Counted from the first letter of the stretch, positions 51,975 to 61,135 are shown. The stretch is 64,000 nt of DNA from Macrococcus carouselicus (GCF_004359515.1 NZ_SCWD01000002.1:124001-188000), one strand, 5' to 3'. The notes: generated from the letters alone by a model not told the origin. Numbers and translations: made by a program.

Positions 51975-53046
51975 CTGCCTTTATCTCATTGATAGTGACA
52001 ATTTTGTTCATTTTGATGGAGCGTTTCATCTCTTCTTGCTGTATAGCCATCTCTTCAATTTCCAAGGGCGTGTGACCTGCCAGTATCCATTGTCTGGTGT
52101 GATTGAACATATTACGGTAAAGTCTGTTAAACGTCTGTCTTTCTTCGCGTGAAAAAAGCCCTTTAATCAGCTCGCCTATTTCTTGAGAGGCACTCTCAAA
52201 GTCAGGTGCACCCATTGTATAAACTTGTATGCCTTCGATCAGGTGATCCCACTCTTCCGGGGATAGAGATGTATTCTTCTTCAGAAAATTCACCAGTATC
52301 TTCATCTCCGGTGTCTGCAAGTGATGATCCGGCCCTATGTAATCATATACTTCTCGTGGGTCCTTAAATTCATAGTAAGGAAACTGTTTTAAATCATGGA
52401 AATCATTTTTATCCTCGACCCATGAATCCAGTAATGAATCGACGATATAACCTTCATAGACGGACATATCGTAAATAGATAAAAAGAGGTCGATACTATC
52501 CGGCTCAAAAGATTGCCGGTAAACTTTCTCATAATGTGATTCAAGATGGTCACGGGACACAAAGCCATAAAGCATCAGATTGCTTGTAATAAACGTCAGA
52601 TCCTGCTCATATTTTTCTTTTTTATTTTCAATCGTCTGCATGGGTAATTGCAGCAGAGATGTGTAGGTGTCATGAGGAATAACTAATTTTTCGTCAATGT
52701 CAAATACGATAAGAGCTGCTGTCATCTGTTCCATATCTTCCGGTGCAAGATTCAGAACATTATGTTTGGCTGATAAAGCATCCTGCAGCAAGCGGAACTC
52801 AGATTCATTTTGAATGAGCATCTCATAATAAAGACTGTCTTTCTTATGAAAGCGCTCAGATAATAAGGTGATTAATTCATTCTTGGAGGTTTTCTCATCG
52901 AACTCAAGTTGATAGTACAGGGCACTGTCTCGAAGATAGTCGAGAGACAACTTCTGTAAGAGTTGATCGAATGATTGATTATCATACGTTTCTTCATACG
53001 CACTTAATATTTTTTTATTAAAAGGGGTCAGGAATTTACGGAACAT
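51961..53046 (-). CDS. Hypothetical protein, 361 residues
   Basis: Not recognised. A soluble, acidic, largely helical protein starting MFRKFLTPFNKKILSAYEETYDNQSFDQLLQ; residues 30-75 (LDYLRDSALYYQLEF...KNELITLLSERF) resemble a SAP- or Rho-N-like helical unit, and the C-terminus carries a possible coiled segment (EIEEMAIQQEEMKRSIKMNK). No signal peptide or membrane span. The frame is open to 53145, but AAAGGAAG before the ATG at 53046 and the low quality of the extra sequence favour the shorter form. Convergent with katE. Confidence 0.7.
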   Translation of the reverse strand: MFRKFLTPFNKKILSAYEETYDNQSFDQLLQKLSLDYLRDSALYYQLEFDEKTSKNELITLLSERFHKKDSLYYEMLIQNESEFRLLQDALSAKHNVLNLAPEDMEQMTAALIVFDIDEKLVIPHDTYTSLLQLPMQTIENKKEKYEQDLTFITSNLMLYGFVSRDHLESHYEKVYRQSFEPDSIDLFLSIYDMSVYEGYIVDSLLDSWVEDKNDFHDLKQFPYYEFKDPREVYDYIGPDHHLQTPEMKILVNFLKKNTSLSPEEWDHLIEGIQVYTMGAPDFESASQEIGELIKGLFSREERQTFNRLYRNMFNHTRQWILAGHTPLEIEEMAIQQEEMKRSIKMNKIVTINEIKAVKKD

Positions 53047-53144
53047 CAGGCCACTTCCTTTATTTAGTGTATTAATAGTATTGTAACTAATTTCAGGAAA
53101 TGAATATAGTAGAAATGATATTAAGCGATTTCTCGTATGATACA

Positions 53145-53172
53145 AAAAAGACGCCTTTTATGGACGTCTCTC
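53145..53172 (-). terminator. Terminator of the SQR-like gene
   Basis: Reverse strand AGACG(T)CC...GGCGTCT hairpin followed by TTTTTTG. Short stem. Confidence 0.6.
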
Positions 53173-53178
53173 TTCTCT

Positions 53179-54360
53179 TTAGCTTCTTCCTTTCAGCATG
53201 CCTTGCCAGTACATCAGTGGAATGCCTCTTTTCTTCAGCTGATAAAGAAGAGGATTTGTTTTAGACTGGTCAATCGGCATGGATTCTTTCGGTTTCATAT
53301 CGTAACCGAATTCTGCCATAATAGCCTGTCCATATTCAGTTGCAATCGGACAGACAGTCAGCCCGTCATAGCGAGCTTTTAATTTCTTTCCTTTGATCTG
53401 AGCAATCAGATTTTTTGCAAGAACAGGTGCCTGCTTGCGAACTGCAGCACCCATTTTAACAGTCGGTAAATTCGTACAGTCACCCAGTGCAAACACATTT
53501 TGATGGCGGACATGCTGCAGTGTATACATATCAACGTCCAGCCAGCCGTTCTCATCACTTAAGGAAGACTGCTTCACGACATCTGGTGCACTCATCGGTG
53601 GTGTGACAAGCAGCATGTCAAAAGGCATGCTGTATTGTTCGCCTGTTCTCAGATTCTTGAAAGTCGCCATCTGATTCGGACCATCAACCGCGATGAGGTC
53701 ATGCTGTAAATCATAACTGATCCCCTTTTGTTTTATGTACTGCTCAATCTGTCTTCTATATTTTTCAACAGGAAAGAGTGTATCATGTGCATTCTTCAGT
53801 ATCAGGTCAGGTCGATTTTTTTTATTCTTCTTGAAGAATTCATCAAATGTGAAGAGAGAGTTTTCTGGTGCCACGCCTCCTTTAATAGGAGTGGCAGGTT
53901 TAGTAACAATGACATTGCCTGTTTTCACCTTTTTCAGTGACTGATAAGTATAGTCGACATAGTCATATAGATAATTGGTGCAGACCTGATTTTTGCCGAG
54001 TGTTTCAGTCAGACCATCAATCTTATCAAAATCAAGCTGGATACCGAGCGCTACAACCAGATATTCATAGTTGAGCTGACTGTTATTATCCAGACGAATG
54101 ATTCTTTCAACGGGCTGGATAGCGGTCACTTTCTGCTGAATAAAGTCTGCACCTTTCGGGATGACTTTTTTCATTTTTTTACGTGTATGTTCTTTAGTTT
54201 CAGCACCGCTACCGACAAGTGGCCAGGCAGGCTGATAAGCATGATAATCTGCATGGTCAACGATAAGGATATCTTTGATACCTGCCTTAACTAATCGGCT
54301 GGCTGTTGAGATACCCCCTGATCCGCCACCTAATATAACGACTTTGTATTGTTTACTCAT
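53179..54360 (-). CDS. Sulfide:quinone reductase-like flavoprotein lacking one redox cysteine
   Basis: 393-residue membrane-associated FAD oxidoreductase of the SQR/NDH-2 group. FAD motif VVILGGGSGGISTASRL, HADYHAYQPAWPLVGSGA, VALGIQLDFDKI, and FALGDCTNLPTVKMGAAVRKQAPVLAKNL are SQR-like. SQR uses two redox cysteines near residues 160 and 350. Cys337 (TVCPIATEYGQ) is present, as is Cys127 (NQVCTNY), but the first redox position reads PATPIKGGVAPE, with Gly161 where PIKCGGAP is usual. So sulfide oxidation by the normal route is doubtful. Overlaps dedA (ATGA). Confidence 0.78.
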   Translation of the reverse strand: MSKQYKVVILGGGSGGISTASRLVKAGIKDILIVDHADYHAYQPAWPLVGSGAETKEHTRKKMKKVIPKGADFIQQKVTAIQPVERIIRLDNNSQLNYEYLVVALGIQLDFDKIDGLTETLGKNQVCTNYLYDYVDYTYQSLKKVKTGNVIVTKPATPIKGGVAPENSLFTFDEFFKKNKKNRPDLILKNAHDTLFPVEKYRRQIEQYIKQKGISYDLQHDLIAVDGPNQMATFKNLRTGEQYSMPFDMLLVTPPMSAPDVVKQSSLSDENGWLDVDMYTLQHVRHQNVFALGDCTNLPTVKMGAAVRKQAPVLAKNLIAQIKGKKLKARYDGLTVCPIATEYGQAIMAEFGYDMKPKESMPIDQSKTNPLLYQLKKRGIPLMYWQGMLKGRS

Positions 54361-54977
54361 GATTGTTCCTCCTTCGGTTTTCTGTTGAATAGATAAATGA
54401 TGAATACGAGCAGACCCAAGCCCATCAATATATAGAAGGATGTTGAATATTTATCAAAGGTATGGACTACCTGTTCCCAGTTCTCTCCGAGTGTCAGACC
54501 CAGGTAGATGAGAACAGCATTCCAGATTAATGTACCAGCCGTTGTGTATAGCGTGAATGTCAGTAGATTCATGCGGTTGAGACCTGCTGGAACTGAAATC
54601 AGGCTGCGCACAAGTGGGACGAAACGACATAAGAAGACAGCAATTCCGCCGTATTTGTTAAACCAGTTGTCTGCTTTATGCAGATCAGCTTTTGTCAGAC
54701 GGAGGAATTTACCATAACGTTCAACGATTGTCTCCAGTCGTCTTAAACCCAGCACTCGGCCGAGATAATAAAGTAATAAAGCGCCTGCCACTGCACCCAG
54801 TGTGGAGGCGACCAGCATGCCGATGAAACTGAGTTGAGGTGACTGTGTCACCATAAAACCACCGAATGTTAAAATCACTTCTGAAGGGATGGGAGGAAAT
54901 ATATTCTCGAGTAAAATTAAAAGGAATACACCGATGTAACCGAACTGCTCCATTACATTCATAATCCACTGCTGCAT
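54357..54977 (-). CDS. DedA/VTT-domain family membrane protein
   Basis: 206-residue membrane protein with about five hydrophobic segments. The DedA signature is visible: ENIFPPIPSEVILTFGGFM near the N-terminus and RFVPLVRSLISVPAGLNRM in the second half, with GxxxG-type reentrant loops. DedA proteins include undecaprenyl phosphate and lipid flippases/scramblases. First gene of a two-gene operon with the SQR-like protein, so its membrane role may relate to quinones or lipids; that link is inference. AAAGGAGC precedes ATG 54977. Confidence 0.87.
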   Translation of the reverse strand: MQQWIMNVMEQFGYIGVFLLILLENIFPPIPSEVILTFGGFMVTQSPQLSFIGMLVASTLGAVAGALLLYYLGRVLGLRRLETIVERYGKFLRLTKADLHKADNWFNKYGGIAVFLCRFVPLVRSLISVPAGLNRMNLLTFTLYTTAGTLIWNAVLIYLGLTLGENWEQVVHTFDKYSTSFYILMGLGLLVFIIYLFNRKPKEEQS

Positions 54978-55139
54978 AGTAAGCTCCTTTAACTGTATTT
55001 ATACCCTGAGTGTAACGAATCAGTCATCTGAAAGCTAATATTACGATATTTTACAGCACATATTCAGGATGAAAAATAGATGTGATGGGAAACTTATTAA
55101 TGGGTATAGATGATAGACAATAAAAGGAGGTCATTTAAA

Positions 55140-55472
55140 ATGGCAGAATTATTCAATGAATCAGAACTCAGTCCGGCAGAGAAAAGAGGACCCGGCGTTG
55201 TCGGCATTATCGAATTTGCAGTGGGTGATCAGAAGGAATTCACCGGGGAATATATCCCGACTGATATGCGTTTCTTTATGGTGGCGGATATGAATGGACA
55301 GCCTTATCAGCGCGTAATCAGCTATGATGATATCAAAAGTGTTGAAGTGGAAGACAGTGCAGTGACGGTTCATTTTGATATGGGGCCGATCAGAATCCGT
55401 GATATCGGCAACGGGACGGCACAGGTTTTTGCGGACTTCGTGGACGAACAGCTGGGAAGACGCAAAAAATAA
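55140..55472 (+). CDS. Hypothetical protein, 110 residues
   Basis: Not recognised. Small soluble protein with alternating beta-like stretches (VVGIIEFAVGDQ, RFFMVADMNGQ, YQRVISYDDIKSVEVEDSAVTVHFDMG), which would fit a small PH-like or barrel fold. An upstream ATG at 55110 is in frame, but AAAAGGAGG at about 55123-55131 sets ATG 55140. A GGGTAT (55102-55107) lies 33 bases upstream without a good -35, so SigB control is possible. Confidence 0.72.
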   Translation: MAELFNESELSPAEKRGPGVVGIIEFAVGDQKEFTGEYIPTDMRFFMVADMNGQPYQRVISYDDIKSVEVEDSAVTVHFDMGPIRIRDIGNGTAQVFADFVDEQLGRRKK

Positions 55473-55493
55473 AAAGCCCCGCGGGGCTTTTTT
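55471..55493. terminator. Bidirectional terminator between the small hypothetical gene and deoD
   Basis: AAAAAGCCCC and GGGGCTTTTT around GC, followed by T; convergent genes on both sides. Confidence 0.9.
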
Positions 55494-55494
55494 A

Positions 55495-56211
55495 TTATTC
55501 GACGATTTCAAGCGCGATTTCCATCATCTTCGTGAATGAGGTCTGACGTTCTTCTGGCGTTGTTTCTTCGTGAGTGAGTAGGTGGTCACTGACCGTGAAG
55601 ATGCCGAGCGCACGGACATCACTGCCCGCGTAAGCAGCATTCATATAAAGACCTGCAGATTCCATTTCAACGGCTAAGATACCCATTGAACGCCATTTAT
55701 CTGTTGCCTGTGCGTTCGCATTGTAGAAAATATCCGATGACAGTACATTACCGACGTGATTCGGTACACCTTTCTCGTCAGCTAACTGCTTGGCACGAGC
55801 CAGTAACTCATAGTTTGCAATCGGTGCAAAGTGACCCGGTAAACCATACTGAGCGACATAGTTGGAATCAGTAGAAGCACCTTGAGCGATAATAACATCG
55901 TAGACATTGATGCCTTCCTGCATAGCGCCACATGAACCGACACGGATTAAGTTCTTAACGCCGAATGTGTGGATGAGTTCATATGAGTAGATGCCGATAG
56001 AAGGAATGCCCATACCAGTACCCATGACAGAGATTTTCTTGCCTTTATATGTTCCAGTGTAACCGAACATATTACGGACTTCATTGAACTGGACGACATC
56101 CTCTAAATAAGTGTCTGCAATGAACTTGGCACGAAGTGGGTCTCCTGGTAAGAGGACAGTTTCAGCAATCGGATTATTTTCTGGTTTGATATGCGGTGTA
56201 GATTTTGTCAT
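55495..56211 (-). CDS. deoD: Purine nucleoside phosphorylase, DeoD type
   Basis: Splits purine nucleosides with phosphate for base salvage. 238 residues, as usual for the hexameric bacterial type. Motifs: VLLPGDPLRAKFIADTYL, GTGMGIPSIGIYSYELI, RVGSCGAMQ, and AVEMESAGLYMNAAYAG near the active site (Met-Glu). AAAGGAGAATG precedes ATG 56211. No other nucleoside gene is adjacent. Confidence 0.96.
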   Translation of the reverse strand: MTKSTPHIKPENNPIAETVLLPGDPLRAKFIADTYLEDVVQFNEVRNMFGYTGTYKGKKISVMGTGMGIPSIGIYSYELIHTFGVKNLIRVGSCGAMQEGINVYDVIIAQGASTDSNYVAQYGLPGHFAPIANYELLARAKQLADEKGVPNHVGNVLSSDIFYNANAQATDKWRSMGILAVEMESAGLYMNAAYAGSDVRALGIFTVSDHLLTHEETTPEERQTSFTKMMEIALEIVE

Positions 56212-56342
56212 AGCGCATTCTCCTTTATTATGTTGTCTTTAACTTCAGTCTACCGATAGGTCAGTATTTTTTCAAGGAAAGATATCATGTTTAAAATAAT
56301 GACACGGTGAAATACTAGTACTATAAAAAAGGAGTGATAGGG

Positions 56343-57224
56343 ATGACAAGTGAAAATCCATTGACTAAATATTACGACGGCAAATTCGAAAAACAGGAAC
56401 AGGAAGCACCAGGTCTACAGCAGAAGATGACACCTGTTCCTGATTGCGGTGAAACTTCATATACAGGGACGGCTAAACTGAGAGGGAAGAAAGCACTTGT
56501 AACAGGTGGTGACTCAGGTATCGGACGTGCTGCAGCAATCGCTTACGCGAAAGAAGGTGCAGATGTAGCCATCAATTATCTGCCGGCTGAAGAAGCGGAT
56601 GCACAGGAAGTGAAAGAAGTCATTGAAGCAGCGGGACAGAAAGCAGTACTGATTCCTGGTGATCTACGTAATGAAGCTTTCAATAAAGAGCTTGTGGAAC
56701 AAGCCGTTGAAGAACTCGGTGGTCTTGATATCCTTTGTAGTGTCGCTGGTGAACAGACTGCTGTCGAGAAGATAGAAGACCTGTCGACTGAGCAGTTACG
56801 TTCTACATTCGAAACAAATGTTTATTCGCTGATCTGGACGATTCAAGCAGCACTGCCTCATTTAAGAGCAGGTGCATCTATCATCACCACTTCATCGGTG
56901 CAGTCGTACAATCCAAGCAAGAACTTAGTGGACTATGCCGCGACGAAGAGTGCGATTGTTTCTATTACAAAATCACTTGCAACGCAGCTCGGCGAGAAAG
57001 GGATTCGCGTCAATTCAGTAGCGCCAGGTCCTATCTGGACAGCCTTGCAGATTACAGGCGGGCAGCCGCAGGAGAAAATACCTGAGTTCGGTCAGAAAGT
57101 GGCGCTGCAGCGTGCAGGTCAGCCAGTTGAACTGTCAGATGTCTATGTCTTCTTAGCATCCGATAATGCAAGTTACGTCACGGGACAAGTATATGGTGTT
57201 ACTGGCGGTGTACAGATCAACTAA
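56343..57224 (+). CDS. YdaD-like general stress short-chain dehydrogenase
   Basis: 293-residue NAD(P)-dependent SDR with the long N-terminal extension ([21 protein letters not shown]) that marks the GSP39/YdaD-YhxC-YhdF group. Cofactor site [20 protein letters not shown] (about 52-71), catalytic Ser and Tyr-x-x-x-Lys in [21 protein letters not shown]. Substrate unknown. The B. subtilis relative is SigB-dependent; upstream a GTTTAA (56289-56294) is present but its -10 partner (GGTGAA) is poor. ATG 56343 lies eight bases after AAAGGAG. Confidence 0.9.
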   Translation: MTSENPLTKYYDGKFEKQEQEAPGLQQKMTPVPDCGETSYTGTAKLRGKKALVTGGDSGIGRAAAIAYAKEGADVAINYLPAEEADAQEVKEVIEAAGQKAVLIPGDLRNEAFNKELVEQAVEELGGLDILCSVAGEQTAVEKIEDLSTEQLRSTFETNVYSLIWTIQAALPHLRAGASIITTSSVQSYNPSKNLVDYAATKSAIVSITKSLATQLGEKGIRVNSVAPGPIWTALQITGGQPQEKIPEFGQKVALQRAGQPVELSDVYVFLASDNASYVTGQVYGVTGGVQIN

Positions 57225-57225
57225 A

Positions 57226-57256
57226 AAAGAATGGGTGAAGAACCCATTCTTTTTAT
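57226..57256. terminator. Bidirectional terminator between the SDR gene and modB
   Basis: AAAGAATGGGT pairs with ACCCATTCTTT, loop GAAGA, flanked by A and T tracts. Confidence 0.85.
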
Positions 57257-57918
57257 ATGCGTTTTTTTAAGTTCTGGATGAGCAGCATCAGAATAAACGA
57301 TAAGGCAACCATCAGTATCACCCACGCACCTGCCAGCTGTAATTCATTGTTATCAATTGCAATATAGATTGCGGTCGGCATCGTCTGGGTGACACCGGGA
57401 ATATTGCCCGCAAAAATCAATGTGGCGCCGAATTCACCGAGCGCGCGCGCGAACGCGAACAGCACGCCGGTTAAAAGTGCATTTCTTGATAACGGCAGTA
57501 CAATGCGGCTGAAGATAGTCCATGTACCGGCACCATCCACTTTAGCGGCATCTATTATGTCAGTCGTCACATTATCGATGCCGATTTTAAGCGATTGATA
57601 CATCAGGGGCACGGCGACGACTGTCGCAGCCATCACCGCAGCATATATCGTGAAAACAGGACTGAAACCGAGCACAGTACCAAGTCCCTGCCTGCCGAAT
57701 GCAAAAAGCAGGAGAAATCCGACGACAGTTGGCGGCAGCACCATCGGCAGCATGATAAGTGTCTCAACGATGGATTTCCCAGGAAAAGAAGCGTCCATCA
57801 GGAAGACGAAGAAAATTCCAATGATCAGGCTGATCAAGGTAGCGATAAGAGAAACTTTCAAAGAGATGAGAATAGGGGACAGAAAAGCATCACTTAACAG
57901 TAAAGCCATAGGATTCAT
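57253..57918 (-). CDS. modB: Molybdate ABC transporter permease
   Basis: 221-residue inner-membrane permease with about five to six spans. The ABC-permease EAA motif is visible as AAKVDGAGTWTIFSRIVLPLSRNALLTGV (about 131-159), and the ALGEFGATLIFAGNIPG stretch is typical of ModB/CysT. It overlaps the end of modA by 29 bases. No modC ATPase gene follows; the operon ends at a terminator. Confidence 0.92.
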   Translation of the reverse strand: MNPMALLLSDAFLSPILISLKVSLIATLISLIIGIFFVFLMDASFPGKSIVETLIMLPMVLPPTVVGFLLLFAFGRQGLGTVLGFSPVFTIYAAVMAATVVAVPLMYQSLKIGIDNVTTDIIDAAKVDGAGTWTIFSRIVLPLSRNALLTGVLFAFARALGEFGATLIFAGNIPGVTQTMPTAIYIAIDNNELQLAGAWVILMVALSFILMLLIQNLKKRI

Positions 57919-58621
57919 AGACCTTCTTCGCAGTTTCTGACTGCAGGTATTGATAGAACTGCTGATTCTCAGCGTTTTCCTTGATGAGTGCTAAAGGATA
58001 AGTGATAGGTTGATGAAGTTCATCCTTAATTACCAGATCTGCGTTCTTCGTGTCTGTTGAATAGACGATAGCAGCATCAACATTACCCGTCTCAGTATAA
58101 GTCAGTGCCTGTCTGACGTCTTTTGTATAGACCAGCTTATCTTTCAGAAGAGACCATAGATGCGATTTCTCTAATGCCTCTTTTGCATATGCGCCTGCCG
58201 GGACGGTTTCAGGTGTGCCGATCGCTATTTTTGATATAGTTTTACTTTTTAGGTCAGTGAGCTGCGTCAGGTTTTCTTCGGATACGACAACAAGGTGATT
58301 CGCCAGTACTGTTTTCTGCTTATCCTTTTTGATTTCGCCCTCTCTGACAAGATCATCTACTTTGTCCTGAGCGGCTGAGAAGAAAAGGTCGACAGGTGCT
58401 CCTGCTTTAATCTGGTTAGCAAGTGAGCCTGAAGCGCCGTAATTGAATTTGATATCAATATTCTGATGCTCTTTCTCATACTTTTCTTCGAGGTCACCGA
58501 GTACATCCTGCAGACTCGCAGCTGCAGATACAGTAATTGTCTGTCGATTCTGTTCAGATGTCTGAGAAGCAGCACATCCACTTAGCAGAAGTAATGAAGT
58601 TAATAAAAGTGTCTTTTTCAT
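57890..58621 (-). CDS. modA: Molybdate-binding lipoprotein
   Basis: 243-residue extracellular solute-binding lipoprotein. Signal peptide MKKTLLLTSLLLLSGC with lipobox LLSGC (Cys16), then the ModA pattern TVSAAASLQDVLGDL, FNYGASGSLANQI, GAPVDLFFSAA, and IAIGTPETVPAGAYAKEAL. An earlier in-frame start at 58639 is less likely; GGAGGACAGC precedes ATG 58621. Supplies molybdate, presumably for the formate dehydrogenase system served by fdhD at the window end. Confidence 0.94.
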   Translation of the reverse strand: MKKTLLLTSLLLLSGCAASQTSEQNRQTITVSAAASLQDVLGDLEEKYEKEHQNIDIKFNYGASGSLANQIKAGAPVDLFFSAAQDKVDDLVREGEIKKDKQKTVLANHLVVVSEENLTQLTDLKSKTISKIAIGTPETVPAGAYAKEALEKSHLWSLLKDKLVYTKDVRQALTYTETGNVDAAIVYSTDTKNADLVIKDELHQPITYPLALIKENAENQQFYQYLQSETAKKVYESYGFTVK

Positions 58622-58711
58622 GCTGTCCTCCACACACAAGTTTATCCCTATTATACCGAAGAAAGTGCATTTTGAAATGGAAAAGAAAATGGACTGTTAG
58701 CTGTCAGATGA

Positions 58712-58735
58712 GTTTAAATGTCTGAATACGGGTAT
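58712..58735 (+). promoter_or_regulatory. SigB promoter of the alcohol dehydrogenase gene
   Basis: GTTTAA (58712-58717), 12-base spacer, GGGTAT (58730-58735): exact to the SigB consensus in both hexamers. Confidence 0.88.
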
Positions 58736-58766
58736 AGTATAAAAAACAATAAAGAGGTGTGTGACT

Positions 58767-59915
58767 ATGAAAGCAGTTACGTTCCAAGGTAAGAAGAAGA
58801 TGGAAGTTCAGCAGGTGAAGGACCCGATTATTGAAGCACCGACTGATGCAATCATCAGAATTACAGCGACAGGTATCTGTGGCTCTGACTTACATCTATA
58901 TCACCAAGGTGACATGATGATGGAACCAGGATTTGTTATCGGTCATGAACCGATGGGCATCGTGGAGGAAGTCGGCAGTGCCGTCACAAAGCTTAAAAAA
59001 GGCGACCGCGTTGTTATTCCGTTCAACATCGGATGCGGAGAATGTTACTACTGTACACATGAGATGGAATCACAATGTGATAACTCAAATGACGAACAGG
59101 TGAACTGGAAGATGGATAACGGTGGCTTGTTCGGTTTCGGTAAAATGCATGGTAACCACTGGGGCGGTCAGGCTGAATATCTGAAAGTGCCCTATGCGGA
59201 CTTCTCTTCATTCATTGTTCCTGACAGCGATATGAAAGATGAGCAGGTACTGTTCTTATCAGACGTAGTACCTACTGCTTACTGGAGCGTTGAGCATGCA
59301 GGTGTAAAAGCAGGGGATACTGTTATTGTTCTCGGCTGTGGTCCGATCGGCCTGATGGCGCAGAAATTTGCAAAATTAAAAGGGGCGGGCCGTGTTATCG
59401 CAGTGGATAATGTGGAACATCGTTTAGAGCATGCGAAGAAATTCAATCAGGTTGAAGTCTACAACTTCGATAAGGAAAAAGAAATCGGTAAGTTACTTCG
59501 TGAAGAGACGAAAGGCGGCGCTGATGTCGTGATCGACTGTGTCGGGATGGATGGACAGGTCAAGCTGACTGAACGCGCGACGAATTTAATCACACCTCAG
59601 CGGGGGACAATCAGTCCGATTGAAACAGCTGCAGAAGCAGTCCGTAAGTTTGGTACGATTCAGCTGACGGGCGTCTATGCAACACCCGCAGCCAATTTCC
59701 CGCTACCCCTGATTTTCAATCGTAACGTTCAAGTGAAGACAGGTCAGGCACCAGTCATTCACTTAATGCCGAAACTCTATGAGATGATTCGCGATGAAGT
59801 CTTTGACCCGACTGAAATCATCACACACAATATGACACTCGATCAGGCTGCAGAAGCGTATGAGATCTTTGATCAGAAGAAAGATAACAACATCAAAGTA
59901 GTGCTTAAGCCTTAA
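58767..59915 (+). CDS. Zinc-dependent alcohol dehydrogenase
   Basis: Medium-chain dehydrogenase of 382 residues. Catalytic zinc ligands: CGSDLH (Cys about 37), GHEPMG (His about 59); structural zinc cysteines in GCGECYYC...QC (about 88-106). NAD-binding motif VIVLGCGPIGLMAQKFA. The pattern agrees with B. subtilis AdhB-like, glutathione-independent enzymes; substrate not decided (short alcohols or formaldehyde are candidates). The GTG at 58761 lies too close to AGAGGTG, so ATG 58767 is preferred. A perfect SigB promoter lies upstream. Confidence 0.88.
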   Translation: MKAVTFQGKKKMEVQQVKDPIIEAPTDAIIRITATGICGSDLHLYHQGDMMMEPGFVIGHEPMGIVEEVGSAVTKLKKGDRVVIPFNIGCGECYYCTHEMESQCDNSNDEQVNWKMDNGGLFGFGKMHGNHWGGQAEYLKVPYADFSSFIVPDSDMKDEQVLFLSDVVPTAYWSVEHAGVKAGDTVIVLGCGPIGLMAQKFAKLKGAGRVIAVDNVEHRLEHAKKFNQVEVYNFDKEKEIGKLLREETKGGADVVIDCVGMDGQVKLTERATNLITPQRGTISPIETAAEAVRKFGTIQLTGVYATPAANFPLPLIFNRNVQVKTGQAPVIHLMPKLYEMIRDEVFDPTEIITHNMTLDQAAEAYEIFDQKKDNNIKVVLKP

Positions 59916-59921
59916 TCGCTG

Positions 59922-59949
59922 AAAACCGACTTCTTAAGTCGGTTTTTTT
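59922..59949 (+). terminator. Terminator of the alcohol dehydrogenase gene
   Basis: AAAACCGACTT (59922-59932) pairs with AAGTCGGTTTT (59935-59945), then T to 59949. Confidence 0.92.
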
Positions 59950-59995
59950 GTTTGCACCTATTTTTCAGTGGTAGTATGTCTATGAGGTGATTATA

Positions 59996-61135
59996 ATGGA
60001 CCGTGATTTATTTATTGCAACAGATGCCGAGAAGAAGTGGCTGCAGTTATTTGAAGAGAATAAGGAATGGATCAAAGTGTCCGCGAAAGAAGCAGACTTG
60101 AAAGGAGAACTGAATCATCAGCTGATTGACTGGCTGACCGACGAAGGTTATAACCGTCTGACCTTACCTGAATCACGCGGTGGCTTCGGCTGTGCTGTCA
60201 AGTCGTGTCTGCTCATTCAGGAAGCCCTGGCCTATTATGATGAGGCAACAGCGCTTAGTATCGGCTGGCATTTAGGTGTTGTCGGTGAAGTATTTGAATT
60301 CGGCCTGTGGTCGGAAGAGATGATGGACCAGTTTGCAGAAGATATCAGAGCGGGTGGAATGACAAACCGTGTTGTTTCAGAAGCGGCAATGGGCAGTCCG
60401 ACACGTGGCGGACGACCAGGAACGAATGCTGTTCGGCATGAAGGAGGCTGGCTGCTTAATGGTGTGAAGACTTATGTATCGATGAGCCATCGTCTGACGC
60501 ATTATCTTGTAGGTGCCTATGTCGAGGAAGAAGAAGGCATGTGTTTCTTCTACGTACCTGCTGACAGAGCGGGCTGCAGCATTGTGGAGACGTGGAATGT
60601 CATGGGAATGCGAGCAACAGCAAGTCATGACCTTGTGCTGGAAAATGTTGTTGTTCCGGAAGGCGCGATGGTGGAAGGTAAACGCGAGAAAAAAGAGAAT
60701 CCTTGGCTCATGCATATACCCGCTGTCTATCTCGGTATCGCCCAAGGTGCAGCAGATGAAGCAGCTGAATTTGCACTGCATCATTCACCTAATTCTATTG
60801 AAGGTGTCATTGCTGATATTCCGCATATAGAGACGAAACTCGGACAGATGGAACTGAAATTGATGACTATGCGTCATTTTCTATATCATGCAGCTGAACT
60901 TCATTCAGCGGGTAGACAAATGTTGCTGCCTACATTCAGTGCTGCGAAATACAATGCAGTGAATATGGGACTGGAAGTAGTCGATATCGCCATGCGTATC
61001 ATCGGGGGGCAGAGTCTGGATAAAGAAGGCGTTATTGAGAGACGCTACCGGAGTATGAGAGCGGGTTTGCATAATCCTCCTATGGATGATGCTGTACTTG
61101 CGCTGCTGGTACGGACAGTCAAAGAGAAAGGGTGA
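59996..61135 (+). CDS. Acyl-CoA dehydrogenase family protein
   Basis: 379-residue FAD enzyme. N-terminal helical domain, then middle-domain GGMTNRVVSEAAMGSPTRGG and VMGMRATASHDLVLENVVVPEGAM, and a C-terminal helical domain with AMRIIGGQSL (flavin-contact) and RYRSMRAGLHNPP. The usual catalytic Glu of the C-terminal domain (GY(E/D)G region) is not obvious, and the acyl substrate is unknown. GAGGTGA sits just before ATG 59996; a GTG at 59987 overlaps it. Directly after it begins a decayed binding-protein gene. Confidence 0.85.
   Translation: MDRDLFIATDAEKKWLQLFEENKEWIKVSAKEADLKGELNHQLIDWLTDEGYNRLTLPESRGGFGCAVKSCLLIQEALAYYDEATALSIGWHLGVVGEVFEFGLWSEEMMDQFAEDIRAGGMTNRVVSEAAMGSPTRGGRPGTNAVRHEGGWLLNGVKTYVSMSHRLTHYLVGAYVEEEEGMCFFYVPADRAGCSIVETWNVMGMRATASHDLVLENVVVPEGAMVEGKREKKENPWLMHIPAVYLGIAQGAADEAAEFALHHSPNSIEGVIADIPHIETKLGQMELKLMTMRHFLYHAAELHSAGRQMLLPTFSAAKYNAVNMGLEVVDIAMRIIGGQSLDKEGVIERRYRSMRAGLHNPPMDDAVLALLVRTVKEKG

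Noticed and set aside
56289-56311. SigB promoter for the YdaD-like SDR
   Set aside because: GTTTAA is exact, but the best -10 (GGTGAA) matches only half of GGGTAT and the spacing is short.
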